NCBI GenBank assembly: GCA_963739085.1
Contig: CAVTZA010000013.1
Location: 62,001-126,000, forward strand
Origin: DATFQE01 sp963739085
GTDB taxonomy: Bacteria > Actinomycetota > Thermoleophilia > Gaiellales > Gaiellaceae
Reading direction: 5' to 3'
Length of the DNA stretch: 64,000 nt
The notes below the pieces were generated by a model. It searched no databases. It saw nothing but the letters and a program-made list of their open reading frames with translations, and had not been told where the DNA came from. Each line of letters begins with the position of its first letter. Within the stretch, counting starts at the first letter, position 1. Shown here one piece after another: positions 1-10,748 of this stretch. A program made the position numbers and the translations under genes.

Positions 1-737
1 TCGCCCAGCCACGGTGGGGAGCCTGCTCGCGCGTTTGCTCTCGCGTGCTCGGGGTCGCGTGTCGCCGGGATGACGACGTCCACTCGCGCATCCGAGAGCG
101 CCCACTTGAGCAGCGCCTGCGGCCACGTCTCGATGCCGAACTCCCTCAGCGGCTGCAGCTGATCTTCCGACGGCGGGCGCCGCAGGAGCGCTCCCTGCCC
201 CAGCGGGCGCATCACGATCACGGCCACTCCGAGCTCCTCCGCAAGCGGGAGCAGCTCGCGCTCGCACTCCCGCTCCATCGGGCTGTAGGGCACCTGCAGC
301 GTCTGGAAGCGACCCGTGCGCAGCGCGGTCGCGAGCTCCCCGAGCGCGCCGGACGAGTAGTGCGTCACGCCCAGCCGCCCGATTCGCCCCGCCTCGCGCT
401 CCGACTCGAGCCACGGGAGGTGCCCCCGCCAAGTGACGAGGTTGTGCACCTGCTCCACGTCGACGTGTCCGAACCAGCCGAGCTGGCTCGCGAACTGCTC
501 GCGGCCCTCCTCGACCGAGTCGGCCCAGATCTTCGTGGCCACGGTCACTTCGTCGCGCCGCCCCTCGAGCGCCGCCGCGAGCGACTGCTCCGCACCGCGG
601 TACATGGGGGACGAGTCGACGAACCTCGTCCCCGCGGCGAGTGCGGCGTGCACGACTTCGCCGGCCATCGCGTCGTCACTGCCGAACGTGTTCCACGTGC
701 CGAGCCCTACGACCGGGCCGAGCCGCCGCTCGTCCAT
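1..737 (-). CDS. Aldo/keto reductase family protein (3' end cut by window edge)
   Basis: Reading the minus strand from an ATG at 737 gives an uninterrupted frame to the window edge, about 245 codons. It begins MDERRLGPVVGLGTWNTFG and has DSSPMYRGAE with the likely catalytic Tyr, VATKIW, and VEQVHNL at the usual spacing of the aldo/keto reductase TIM barrel. The family reduces carbonyls with NADPH in the cytoplasm; the substrate cannot be read from sequence. The C-terminus lies outside the window. The start overlaps the stop of the upstream DUF3866 gene as TGATG, so the two are probably translationally coupled. Confidence 0.85.
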   Translation of the reverse strand, partial: MDERRLGPVVGLGTWNTFGSDDAMAGEVVHAALAAGTRFVDSSPMYRGAEQSLAAALEGRRDEVTVATKIWADSVEEGREQFASQLGWFGHVDVEQVHNLVTWRGHLPWLESEREAGRIGRLGVTHYSSGALGELATALRTGRFQTLQVPYSPMERECERELLPLAEELGVAVIVMRPLGQGALLRRPPSEDQLQPLREFGIETWPQALLKWALSDARVDVVIPATRDPEHARANARAGSPPWLG

Positions 738-1723
738 CAGCCGGCGCCCCCGGCGGCAAGCTTGCCTGCCGCAAACGCCGCCGCGAAGAACCACGGATCG
801 TCGTCGGCACCCCGGCCCATGTGCGAGAGCGGCAGCCCCTCGCAGGCGGCCTCCCACCCCGAGACGTCGACCTCGACGGCACCGTCGGGCGGCGCGCCGA
901 CCGGACACCCGGCCGGCCAGGCGATCTCGGGCAATACCCCAGACAGCAGCGCGAGCACGGACGTGGAGTGATGCGACACCCCGCGATGACGCTCGCGCGG
1001 GTCGGTTCCCGAGACGCGGAGTGCCAGAACGCCGCGACCGCCGAGCGTGCTCGCAGCGAGCAGCGCGGAGGCGGCGGCGGTCCCGCCGTGCCCGGTGCCG
1101 GTCGCGGTCCCGACGATCCCCGGGCCGATCGACGTCACGATGGCCTCGGCGCCCCGGGCACGCGCCACCGCCAACGCTGAGAAGAGGCTCACGGCCTCCA
1201 CGTCCCCGCCGAAGCAGGCGCCCGACCCGACCGCGAGCTCGACGAGGCCCGCAGCGCGCAGGGCCCGAACCGTGTCCGAGAGCGTGACCGGCAGTGCCCC
1301 GCCTTCGACCTGGACGTACGTCACACGCCGTCCGCGCAACGCCGCACAGACCGGCGCGACCTGGCTGTGGAGCGAGCACGCGACCACCGGCACGCCATCG
1401 AGCGTCGCCGGAAGCAGACCCTCCTCCTCCCCGTGCCGCACGGCGAACTGGAGCGAGGTGTACGGCAGCTTCATCACGTGCGCGCCGGGCTCCGCCGCCA
1501 GCCCGAGGCCGCGCGTCAGGTTGGCGTGCAGCACGTCGAACCCGCCCGAACCCAGCCCCAACTCGCGCGCCTGGACGTTCACGAGCACGTCGTCCCCTTC
1601 CTCGACCGGACCGGTGAGGTCGACGTACGCGACGCACGGAGCCCCGTCCACCTCGAGGCGGGCCAGCCCCTCGACGCGCTCCCGGACGGCCGTGACCGTG
1701 CCGCGCCTAAGGCTGACTGCCAC
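737..1723 (-). CDS. DUF3866 family protein
   Basis: The protein of about 328 residues is rich in Gly/Ala. It has a short N-terminal beta-type segment (RRGTVTAV, VAYVDLTGPVEEGDDVLVN) followed by a long domain with glycine-rich stretches such as GTATGTGHGGTAAASALLAA. This pattern matches DUF3866, a family of unknown function common in Firmicutes and Actinobacteria. A TTG at 1753 is in frame, but I prefer GTG at 1723: AGGA lies about 8 bases upstream of it, and family members usually begin near the RRGTV motif. It follows the M20 peptidase gene closely and overlaps the aldo/keto reductase start. Function is unknown. Confidence 0.75.
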   Translation of the reverse strand: MAVSLRRGTVTAVRERVEGLARLEVDGAPCVAYVDLTGPVEEGDDVLVNVQARELGLGSGGFDVLHANLTRGLGLAAEPGAHVMKLPYTSLQFAVRHGEEEGLLPATLDGVPVVACSLHSQVAPVCAALRGRRVTYVQVEGGALPVTLSDTVRALRAAGLVELAVGSGACFGGDVEAVSLFSALAVARARGAEAIVTSIGPGIVGTATGTGHGGTAAASALLAASTLGGRGVLALRVSGTDPRERHRGVSHHSTSVLALLSGVLPEIAWPAGCPVGAPPDGAVEVDVSGWEAACEGLPLSHMGRGADDDPWFFAAAFAAGKLAAGGAG

Positions 1724-1774
1724 GCTACGCGTCCTGGATTGACGCGACCGCAAGCGTGACAGCTCTCTGAACGA

Positions 1775-2917
1775 TCACGCCGCGCCTGATTGGTGGGAAT
1801 CCACCGATCGTGCACTGTCCACGAGCGCGAGAGTCACCTCGACCATGCCCTCGAGGTCGGCGACCGCGATGTGCTCGTCGGGTGTGTGGATCTGCGCCAT
1901 GCCGTTTGCCAGGTTCACGCAGGCCAGGCCGCGCTCGTTGAAGACGTTTGCATCGGCCGCGCCGCCGGAGAGCGCGTAGCTCGGCGTGTACCCGGCTGTC
2001 GCCAGCGCCTGGGCCGCCAGAGCCACCGCCTGGTCCTCGCGCCGGAATCGGTAGCCGCCGTAGGTCTTCCTCACCTCCGTCTCGACCTCGCACTCCTCCA
2101 CACTCGCGGCGAACGCGATGGCGTCGAGCATCTCCTGCACGGTGTCGGCGAGCTTGCGCTCGTCGTGGGACCGCGCCTCGGCGGTGAACACGCACCACTC
2201 GGGGACGATGTTCGCGGCCGTCCCGCCCTGGATCGTGCCGACGTTCGCGGTCGACTCGTCGTCGAGCCGGCCGAGCCGGAAGTCCGCAATGGCCCGTGCA
2301 GCCGCGGCAACCGCCGAGCGCCCCTCCTCCGGGTACATCCCGGAGTGCGCCGCGCGACCGTGGAAGCGAACGGTCATCGCGTGCGCGTACGGCGCGCCGA
2401 GGATCACCTCGCCGATCGGCGCCGCCTGGTCGTAGACGTAGCCGACCGAGGCACGCAGCCGCGTGTGGTCGAAGGCGGCGGCCCCGAGCAGGCCGACCTC
2501 CTCCTTGGGCGTGAAGAGCAGCTCGATGCCTGCATGCGGCCGCCCTTCGGAGAGCACGCGGCGCGCCGCTTCCAGCATGACGGCGACTGCGGACTTGTTG
2601 TCCGCCCCGAGGATCGTTCCGGCGGCGTTGCGGACGACCCCCTCCTCGACCGTCGGCTCGATCTCGCCCTGGGGCGGAACGGTGTCGAGGTGGGCGCAGA
2701 GAAAGAGCGGAATGCCGCGGCCGTCGACGCCGTGCGGCTCGATCCGACACAGGAGGTTGCCGATCGAAGACCCGACGACCGAGCCCGCATCGTCCTCGTC
2801 CACCTCCAGCGCGAGGTCGCGCAGATAGCCCGCGACCGCGTCTGCCACCGCGCGCTCGGAGCCGGGCGGGCTCGGCAGCGCGGCCAGCTCGGTGAAGAGA
2901 GCGAGGACCGAATTCAC
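1775..2917 (-). CDS. M20-family metallopeptidase, PepT-like
   Basis: The 380-residue protein has the di-zinc peptidase signature in order: LCAHLDTVP near residue 72 (His and Asp ligands), LGADNKSA near 103 (bridging Asp), TPKEEVGLLG near 136 (catalytic and ligand Glu), and a C-terminal IHTPDEHI with the last His ligand. A dimerisation domain lies between about 175 and 290. The family removes N-terminal residues from short peptides in the cytoplasm; the layout is closest to tripeptidase T-like proteins, but exact substrate is inference. It starts the aldo/keto reductase/DUF3866 run and is divergent from the PAS gene across a 62-base gap. Confidence 0.85.
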   Translation of the reverse strand: MNSVLALFTELAALPSPPGSERAVADAVAGYLRDLALEVDEDDAGSVVGSSIGNLLCRIEPHGVDGRGIPLFLCAHLDTVPPQGEIEPTVEEGVVRNAAGTILGADNKSAVAVMLEAARRVLSEGRPHAGIELLFTPKEEVGLLGAAAFDHTRLRASVGYVYDQAAPIGEVILGAPYAHAMTVRFHGRAAHSGMYPEEGRSAVAAAARAIADFRLGRLDDESTANVGTIQGGTAANIVPEWCVFTAEARSHDERKLADTVQEMLDAIAFAASVEECEVETEVRKTYGGYRFRREDQAVALAAQALATAGYTPSYALSGGAADANVFNERGLACVNLANGMAQIHTPDEHIAVADLEGMVEVTLALVDSARSVDSHQSGAA

Positions 2918-2979
2918 ACTTCCATCTTTCTGCTCAAACTTGGTACCGTTCTTGACGAAACCTGCCGTCGGAGGAGTAC

Positions 2980-3335
2980 GTGAGCGTCGCCGAACCCCTC
3001 GTGCAAGCTGGCCTGCTCGGGGAGGCTATAGACCGTGCCCCGGACGCCGTTCTGGTGGCCGACGAGAGCGGGCGCTACCTCGCCGTCAACCAGGCCGCCT
3101 GCACCCTGCTCGGCTACACACGGGAGGACCTCCTCGCGATGCGGACGACCGACGTCGCGACCTATCCCGAGGCGAGCCGCGAGTACGACGAGATGATGGC
3201 CTACGGCAGCCGGACTGGCACCGCGATGCTGCGCAAGAAGGACGGCAGCCAGATCGCGACGCGGTACCGCGCGCACGAGACGAAGCTGGCCGGGATGACG
3301 GTCTACGTCGCCATCCTCTGGCCCGAAGAGACCGA

Positions 3336-3339
<4 letters not shown>
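2980..3339 (+). CDS. Single-domain PAS protein
   Basis: The 119-residue protein consists of one PAS fold. After a short N-terminal helix come DAVLVADESGRYLAVNQAACTLLGY, the FxxxL-type helix DLLAM, and the closing strands around KKDGSQIATRYRAHE. No kinase, GGDEF or HTH is attached, so it would sense a ligand or mediate protein contact rather than act enzymatically. A GTG start at 2980 is preceded by a clear GGAGGAG. It is the only plus-strand gene in this part of the window and converges on pyrG; the two stop codons share CTAG at 3336-3339. Confidence 0.8.
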
Positions 3340-4991
<1,652 letters not shown>

Positions 4992-4996
4992 GGTGC

Positions 4997-6206
4997 TCAC
5001 GGCTGCCGCCCCAGGGCGTCGAGCTTGCGCAGCCCGGGCGTCCGCTCGATGACGGCGCCGAGCGAGGTTCGTTCGCCGATGAGGGTCAGGCCGGCCAGCG
5101 CTCCGATCGCGATCCAGCGGCCTCTGTCCGTGAGACGACTCACGGACTTCAAGCCTAGCAGCGCCCCCAGCGCGTTCGAGCCCCCGTCCCCGAGCATCGT
5201 CATCTCGCGAAGATCGTAGGAGAGCAGCAGGACGGCGGCTCCCTTCGGTGCCCGCAGGGGAACCGAGGCGAGGAGATACGCCTTCAACGCGCGGCCCGGG
5301 CGCGTGTCCAGCTGGTTGAGTGCGTTCGCGGCGAGGCCCACGAGCAGCGCGCCCGAGAGCTTGCGCGTGGCGAGGAGACCGACGACCGGGATGGCCACGA
5401 GCTTCAGGATTCCGGTCGTCCTGCCGCTCCGCAGATGCGAAGCGATCCCCCGCTCGGGCCCGCTCCAGAGGTCGTCCGCAAGCCCGATCGCCGCGACCGC
5501 GGTCACCGCCGGAGCGCGACGGGCGCCGACCGCCCAGCCGACGAGCGGCAGGCGCAGGCCCCGATGGTTGAGGGCGAGCGGCCCGCACGCGAGCAGCAGG
5601 TCGAGCAGCTGGCGGCCGCGGTGGAGAAACCCGGAGGGGTCACGCCCGGTCGCGCGATGGCGGAGCGGCAGCTCGACCTCCTCGACGCGGAGTCCGGCGC
5701 GGGCGGCGTCGACCGTCCCGCGCACCTCGCAGCCGAAGCCGGCCGCGAGCGGGAACAGCGCCGCTCGGGCATCCGCGGACAGCGCTCGCTGGCCGGACAG
5801 CGGCTCGCGCAGCTCGAGCCCGGTGAGCCGCCAGACGAGACTGCGTGCCAGCGCCCTTCGCGAGCCCGAAGCCGCCGCCCTCGCGCTCGGCGAACGCGGC
5901 CACAGTGACGTCGACCCGGCCGAGCAGCGGACGCAGGTCGCCCTGGAGGTCGGCGTCGCACAGCATGAGCGGGCCCGGCGGCGCCTCCCGCTCGGCGAGG
6001 GTGAGTGCCTGGCCCTTGCCGCGGTGCGGGAGGCGCAGCACGCGCGCGCCGGCCGCCTCCGCCTCGGCCACGGTTCCATCTTTGGAGCCGTCGTCGGCCA
6101 CGATCACCTCGGCGTCGGGAAAGGCCTCGCGCAGGGACGCGACGGTGGCGCCGATCCGGCCCTCCTCGTCGCGCGCGGCAACGAGGACGGCGACCGGTTC
6201 AGCCAC
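4997..6206 (-). CDS. Glycosyltransferase family 2 / MraY-WecA-like fusion (single-base frameshift)
   Basis: The first ~118 codons encode a GT2 nucleotide-sugar domain (VLVAARDEEGRIGATVASL, then IVADDGSKDGT and MLCDADLQGD with the DxD-type metal site). One extra base near 5852 shifts the frame; removing it continues as KGLARSLVWRLTG, the normal GT2 C-terminal half. The same frame runs without a stop into a hydrophobic segment resembling MraY/WecA phosphoglycosyltransferases (GLADDLWSG, then TMLGDGGSNALGALLGL). The corrected protein is about 402 residues and would act at the membrane on polyprenyl phosphate and nucleotide sugars. The start overlaps the mctB stop by 8 bases. Substrates are unknown. 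Confidence 0.7.
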
Positions 6207-7107
6207 CGGCGGCCGTCGTCGCCGGCGGAACCGGCTCGATCTCGCGCGGGAGCAGCCGGTCCGCGCTCTGCTTGGTGCCGTAGCTGCCCGGCTGCGCGCC
6301 GCTCAGCACGAGTGCCGCCGCAAGCCGCCCGATCTTCGTGTCGACGGCATCGACGGTGGAGAGACCGTCGCGTCGGTAGGACGGGACCCCGGACGGCTCG
6401 GTGTCGGAGGCCTCGACCGCGACGACCGGGATCCCGCTCGAGGCCAGCCGCTTGTAGAAGCCGGCCAGGAGCGCCGCCGTCTCCCCCTGCTGCGGGTCGA
6501 CCGTCCGCCCGATGATCACGGCGTCGGGCGGCCGCCGCCCGGAGCCCTGCTCGTTGAGGACGAGCTGCTGCGAGAGCGCGTCCCAGAGGGGCGTGTCGCC
6601 CTCGCCGAGAAGCTCGTCGGCGAGCGCGGAGCCGAGCTCGTCGAAGCGGTCCGGGCCGGCGTAGCGGGCGAGATCGGCACGCCCGTCGAGCGCGCCCATG
6701 ATCGCGTCGGGATCGATCGGCACCTTGAGGGCGCGGAGGTACGGGGACGCGGTGCTCGCACCGGCGTCCGCGAGCACGGTGTCGATCCCCGAGCTGATCT
6801 TCCCGTCGCCCACGGGCCCGACGTACACGCGGGCGACCCGCTTCCCGTCGAGGCGGGCGTTCATGAGCGCCGGATACGCGCGATCGACGATCTCCTCCGC
6901 CGCCCGCTGCTCCCGCGCACCGGCCACGTCGGCGGCGCGCGCGGACTCGAGCTGATCCTCGAGATCGGAGATGCGCGCCTCGTAGGAGTCGCGCTCCACC
7001 TTGTCGACGCGTCCCGTCTCGGAGATCCCGACGCCCAGGAGGATGCCGATCACGAGCGCGAGGAAGACCGCCGCCAGCGAGACGACGTGATACCGGAGGT
7101 CGAACAC
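6199..7107 (-). CDS. mctB: Copper transporter family protein, MctB-like
   Basis: The 302-residue protein starts MFDLRYHVVSLAAVFLALV with one N-terminal membrane helix at about 10-28. A coiled coil follows (about 35-65, alternating acidic and basic residues), then an exported alpha/beta domain. This is the arrangement of the Rv1698/MctB family, implicated in copper export in mycobacteria. The C-terminal tail is Pro/Ala rich. It sits between steA and the glycosyltransferase fusion, in the same neighbourhood as in M. tuberculosis. Role in copper handling here is by family and synteny only. Confidence 0.85.
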   Translation of the reverse strand: MFDLRYHVVSLAAVFLALVIGILLGVGISETGRVDKVERDSYEARISDLEDQLESARAADVAGAREQRAAEEIVDRAYPALMNARLDGKRVARVYVGPVGDGKISSGIDTVLADAGASTASPYLRALKVPIDPDAIMGALDGRADLARYAGPDRFDELGSALADELLGEGDTPLWDALSQQLVLNEQGSGRRPPDAVIIGRTVDPQQGETAALLAGFYKRLASSGIPVVAVEASDTEPSGVPSYRRDGLSTVDAVDTKIGRLAAALVLSGAQPGSYGTKQSADRLLPREIEPVPPATTAAGG

Positions 7108-7113
7108 TGGGGC

Positions 7114-8247
7114 CTAGCCTAGGCCGAACAGGTCGCTGAGGCGGTTCGCCACCAGCTCGAAGACCTCGCGCAGCGCCGGCGAGAAGACGACCGCAACGGC
7201 GAGAGCGGCCAGGGCGGCGAGCGCGAAGACGAGGAACGGGAACAGCCCGACCTGCCTGGAGACGAGCCGCGACACGCCCTTGGCGTCGATGAGGATCTCC
7301 CCCACCTTCAGCCGCGTCAGGAACGTCGACGACATCCCCGAGCGGTCGCGTTCTAGGAACTCGATCAGGTTCAGGTGCGTGCCGACGGCGACGATCAGCT
7401 CGGCGCCCTTCTCGTAGGCGAGGAGCAGCGCGACGTCCTCGGACATGCCCGGTGCCGGCACGACCTCGTAGGTCAGCTCGAGCTCGTCGAGGCGCGCGGC
7501 ACCGGGCGCCGGCCCGTTCGGATAGGCGTGGACGAGCAGCTCGGCGCCGCTCGCGAGAGCGCGCTCGCCGACCGAGTCCATGTCGCCGACGATCACGTCC
7601 GGCTTGTAGCCCGCCTCGAGCAGCGCATCGGCGCCCCCGTCGACGCCGATCAGGACGGGGCGGAAGTCGCGGATGTAGGGGCGCACGATCCGCAGGTCGC
7701 GCTTGTGCCCGGGGCCGCGCACGACCACGAGCGCGTGGCGGTCGCGGAAGCGCGTGTGTAGCGCGGGGAAGTCGATGCCCTCCGAGAGCAGACGGCCCTC
7801 CTCCCGCAGGTAGCGCATGGTGTTGTCGGCGAAGGCCTCGAGCGCCTCCGTGACGCGGCCGCGCTGCTCGAGGAGACGCTGGGCGAGCTCGTCCGCGCCG
7901 AGGATCCGGCCACTCGCAAGCCGGGTGCCGTTGCGGTAGAGGTTGGAGCCGCGCACGGTGATCAGCTCGCCGTCGTCGACGTGCTCGAAGAGCTCGGCAC
8001 CGGGCGCGTCGATCAGGCACACGCCTCCGCGCACGAGCAGGAGCGGCCCGGGATTGGGGAAGCGACCGGACTGCGAGTCCCCGACGTTGACGACGACGCG
8101 GACCCCCGACTCGAGCAGCTCCTCCGCGGAGACGCGGTCGAGGTCGGTGTGGTCGATGATGGCGATGTCGCCCGAGGCGAGGCGGCGGGTCAGGCGCTTC
8201 GTGCGCCGGTCGAGCCGTGCCGGACCGCTGTACTCGACGAAGCTCAT
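7114..8247 (-). CDS. steA: SteA-like cytokinetic ring protein
   Basis: The 377-residue protein has a thiamin-pyrophosphokinase-like nucleotide fold (GVDGGADALLEAGYKPDVIV, then GDMDSV near residue 195) and a C-terminal membrane helix at about 335-357 followed by a short tail. This is the architecture of Rv1697/SteA, which works with SteB in cell separation in corynebacteria. Its neighbours mctB and recN are the syntenic partners in other actinobacteria. The start overlaps the recN stop by 4 bases. Enzymatic activity of the TPPK-like domain is not established. Confidence 0.85.
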   Translation of the reverse strand: MSFVEYSGPARLDRRTKRLTRRLASGDIAIIDHTDLDRVSAEELLESGVRVVVNVGDSQSGRFPNPGPLLLVRGGVCLIDAPGAELFEHVDDGELITVRGSNLYRNGTRLASGRILGADELAQRLLEQRGRVTEALEAFADNTMRYLREEGRLLSEGIDFPALHTRFRDRHALVVVRGPGHKRDLRIVRPYIRDFRPVLIGVDGGADALLEAGYKPDVIVGDMDSVGERALASGAELLVHAYPNGPAPGAARLDELELTYEVVPAPGMSEDVALLLAYEKGAELIVAVGTHLNLIEFLERDRSGMSSTFLTRLKVGEILIDAKGVSRLVSRQVGLFPFLVFALAALAALAVAVVFSPALREVFELVANRLSDLFGLG

Positions 8248-9866
8248 CGCACCGTGGAGAGGAACTCCTTGCCGCCGAGCATGCGTTCCAGCTCCTCGCG
8301 GCGCTCGTCTCCCGAGAGCTCCTGGATCCGCGTGACGGTGGGATCGCCCGGCACCTTCTCGACGCGGAAGTGCCGGTCGGCCAGGCTCGCGATCTGTGGC
8401 AGGTGTGTGATCGTGACCACCTGAGCCCGCTCGGCGAGCCGCCTGAGCGTCTCGCCGACGGCGTGCGCGGTCCGGCCGCCGACGCCCGCGTCGATCTCGT
8501 CGAACACCATCGTCGGGCCGCCCGCGACCGCCGCGATGGCGAGCGCGATGCGCGACAGCTCGCCGCCGGAGGCGGTCTCGTGCAGCGGCGCCGGGGGGAG
8601 GCCCGGGTTGGGACGGATCAGGAAGGCGACCTCGTCGGCGCCGCTGGGACCGGGCTCGCGCTCCGAGACCTCGACCGAGAACTCGTCGCCGACGCCCATC
8701 CCTTGTAGCTCCTCGGCGACCGCGGCGGCAAACGGTCCGGCTGCGGCCTCCCTCGCGCTGCGGAGCTCGTCGTGGAGCTCGTCGACGTGCCGTTCCGCGC
8801 GCGCGAGGGCGGCAGCCGCTGCGGCGGCCGGATCCTCGCCCGCGTCGAGCCGTACCAGCTCCTCGCGCGCCTCCGCCGCGCGCGCGAGCAGCTCCTCGTA
8901 GGTGGCGCAGCCGAAGCGGCGCTTCGCGTCGGCGATGCGGTCGAGGTCCGCCTCGACCTCCTCGAGCCGTCCTGGCTCGGACTCGAGGCCGGAGAGGAAC
9001 GCGCGCAGCTCGAGCGCTGTCTCGCGGAGCCGCAGCCCGGCGTCGCGCAGCTCTTCGCCGGCGCGGGCGAGCTCGGGGGCGAGCCGCTCGAGCGCGCCGA
9101 CCGCGTGCTCCGCTCGTGCGACGAGGCCGGCCGCGCCCTCCCCCTCCTCGGGCGCGATCGCCTCTGCCGCCACCGAGGCGCCTTCAGCGAGCTCGGTCAC
9201 GTGTCGCAGACGCTCACGTTCGGTCCGCCGCTCCTCCTCGAGGCCCGGCTGCAGGCCCTCGGCGGCCGCCGCGAGCGCGCGCAGCTCCTCGACGCGGGCG
9301 GCGGCGTCGGCTGCTCCGCGGGCCGCGGCCTCGTGCGCCCGCCGGGCGGCCGCGAGCTCGCGCCAGGCGAGCCGGCCTTCGCGGCGGCGACGGCGCTGGT
9401 CGTCGCCGACGAACGCGTCCAGCACGTCCAGCCGGTACGACGCGCGTGCGAGCCGGCGCTGCTCGAACTGGCCGGACATGGCGACGAGCAGCTCGCCCGC
9501 GGCGGCCAGGTCCTCACGGGCGGCGCTCCGTCCCCACGCGTACGCGCGCGTGCGGCCGTCGGCGAAGATCCGCCTCGCGAGCACGAGCCCGTCCTCGTCC
9601 CGGGGCCGGAGCTCGGCGAGCGTCTCGAGCTCCTCGTCCTCGAAGAAGCCGTCGGGCAGCTCGAGCTCGGCCTCGACGTACGCCTCCTGGCCGCCGGCGC
9701 CGATCGCCGCGGCGTCACCCTTCGCGCCGAGCAGGAGACCGACTGCCTGCGCCAGGATGGTCTTCCCCGCGCCCGTCTCGCCGGTGATCGCGTTCAGGCC
9801 GGGCGAGAGCTCGAGCTCGGCCTCGCGGATGAGGACCAGGTTCTCGATGCGAAGCCTGCGCAGCAC
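8244..9866 (-). CDS. recN: DNA repair protein RecN
   Basis: RecN is an SMC-like ATPase that acts on double-strand breaks. The 540-residue protein has Walker A GETGAGKTIL near residue 30, a long coiled-coil middle rich in Ala/Glu/Arg (about 160-370), the ABC signature SGGELSRIALAIA near 425, and Walker B MVFDEIDAGVGG near 450. Length is normal. The GTG start lies 7 bases after a -10-like TAGCAT with no Shine-Dalgarno, so it is probably read from a leaderless transcript that also covers steA and mctB. Confidence 0.96.
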   Translation of the reverse strand: MLRRLRIENLVLIREAELELSPGLNAITGETGAGKTILAQAVGLLLGAKGDAAAIGAGGQEAYVEAELELPDGFFEDEELETLAELRPRDEDGLVLARRIFADGRTRAYAWGRSAAREDLAAAGELLVAMSGQFEQRRLARASYRLDVLDAFVGDDQRRRRREGRLAWRELAAARRAHEAAARGAADAAARVEELRALAAAAEGLQPGLEEERRTERERLRHVTELAEGASVAAEAIAPEEGEGAAGLVARAEHAVGALERLAPELARAGEELRDAGLRLRETALELRAFLSGLESEPGRLEEVEADLDRIADAKRRFGCATYEELLARAAEAREELVRLDAGEDPAAAAAAALARAERHVDELHDELRSAREAAAGPFAAAVAEELQGMGVGDEFSVEVSEREPGPSGADEVAFLIRPNPGLPPAPLHETASGGELSRIALAIAAVAGGPTMVFDEIDAGVGGRTAHAVGETLRRLAERAQVVTITHLPQIASLADRHFRVEKVPGDPTVTRIQELSGDERREELERMLGGKEFLSTVR

Positions 9867-9873
9867 CGGGGAG

Positions 9874-9879
9874 ATGCTA
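9874..9879 (-). promoter_or_regulatory. -10 element for leaderless recN transcript
   Basis: TAGCAT on the minus strand is separated by 7 bases from the recN GTG at 9866. There is no purine-rich ribosome binding site between them, which fits a transcription start at or next to the start codon. A matching -35 is not obvious. Confidence 0.45.
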
Positions 9880-9914
9880 GTGGCGTCGCCGCGAGGTCAC
9901 CACGGCCGAAGCGG

Positions 9915-10748
9915 CTACGTGGTGAACGTCTCGTAGTAGCGGCGGAAGAACGTCCGCTCGGGGAGCGTTGCGAGCAGCGAACGCTCGTCCGCGAGCCGGA
10001 TCCTGGCGGAGTCGCCCTGGCGCAGCTCGGCGAACGCGAGCCCGTCGGCGAGCATGGTGACCGTCACGTTCGGCGTGCGGTTCTCGACCACGACGTCCTT
10101 CCCGCGCGGCACCACGAGCGGGCGCGCGTGCAGCGAGTGCGGTGCGATGAACGTGAGCGCGAGAGCCTCGAGGCCCCACACGAGCACGGGCCCGCCGTTG
10201 GAGAGGTTGTAGGCGGTCGAGCCCGACGGCGTCGCGCAGAGCATCCCGTCGCACGGCAGCTCGCCGGCCTCCTCGCCGCCGACCGACCACGCCAGGTGCA
10301 CCATCCGGCCGAGCGTGGCGCTCGCCGCGACGACGTCGTTGACCGCGCGTGCCTGCTGCCCGCCCGCCTTCGCCTCGAGCGTCGGGAGGTCGAGCACCTC
10401 GTACTCGCCCGCGAAGACACGCCGGAGTCCGCCCTCGAGGTGCTCGCGGGGAATCGAGGTCAGGAAGCCGACCGTGCCGAAGTTGACCCCGGCGACGGGG
10501 ATGCCCGTGCCGAGAAAGCGTCCGAGCGTTCGGAGCATCGTCCCGTCGCCGCCCAGCACGAGCGCGAGGTCCGTATCGCTCGTGTCCTGGTCGCCCTCGA
10601 CGAGCTCGACGCCTTCCTGCTCGGCGATCTCGCGGACGCGCGGAACCGCATCGGCGACCGTGTCGCGGCGGCCGTGGAGGATGAGCGCCGCACGGCGGAC
10701 CGGCTCAGCCGACGGCCCGCTCGATCCAGCTGTCGATGTCGTCTGCAC
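9915..10748 (-). CDS. nadK: NAD kinase
   Basis: NAD kinase phosphorylates NAD to NADP with ATP or polyphosphate. The 277-residue protein has the GGDGTML motif near residue 66, NDVVAASATLGRM near 140, and TPSGSTAYNLSNGGP near 172, all diagnostic. The start is a GTG at 10748 inside the tlyA 3' end (44-base overlap); no better internal start precedes the first strand AALILHG. It lies in the tlyA-nadK-recN run typical of actinobacteria. Confidence 0.95.
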   Translation of the reverse strand: MQTTSTAGSSGPSAEPVRRAALILHGRRDTVADAVPRVREIAEQEGVELVEGDQDTSDTDLALVLGGDGTMLRTLGRFLGTGIPVAGVNFGTVGFLTSIPREHLEGGLRRVFAGEYEVLDLPTLEAKAGGQQARAVNDVVAASATLGRMVHLAWSVGGEEAGELPCDGMLCATPSGSTAYNLSNGGPVLVWGLEALALTFIAPHSLHARPLVVPRGKDVVVENRTPNVTVTMLADGLAFAELRQGDSARIRLADERSLLATLPERTFFRRYYETFTT

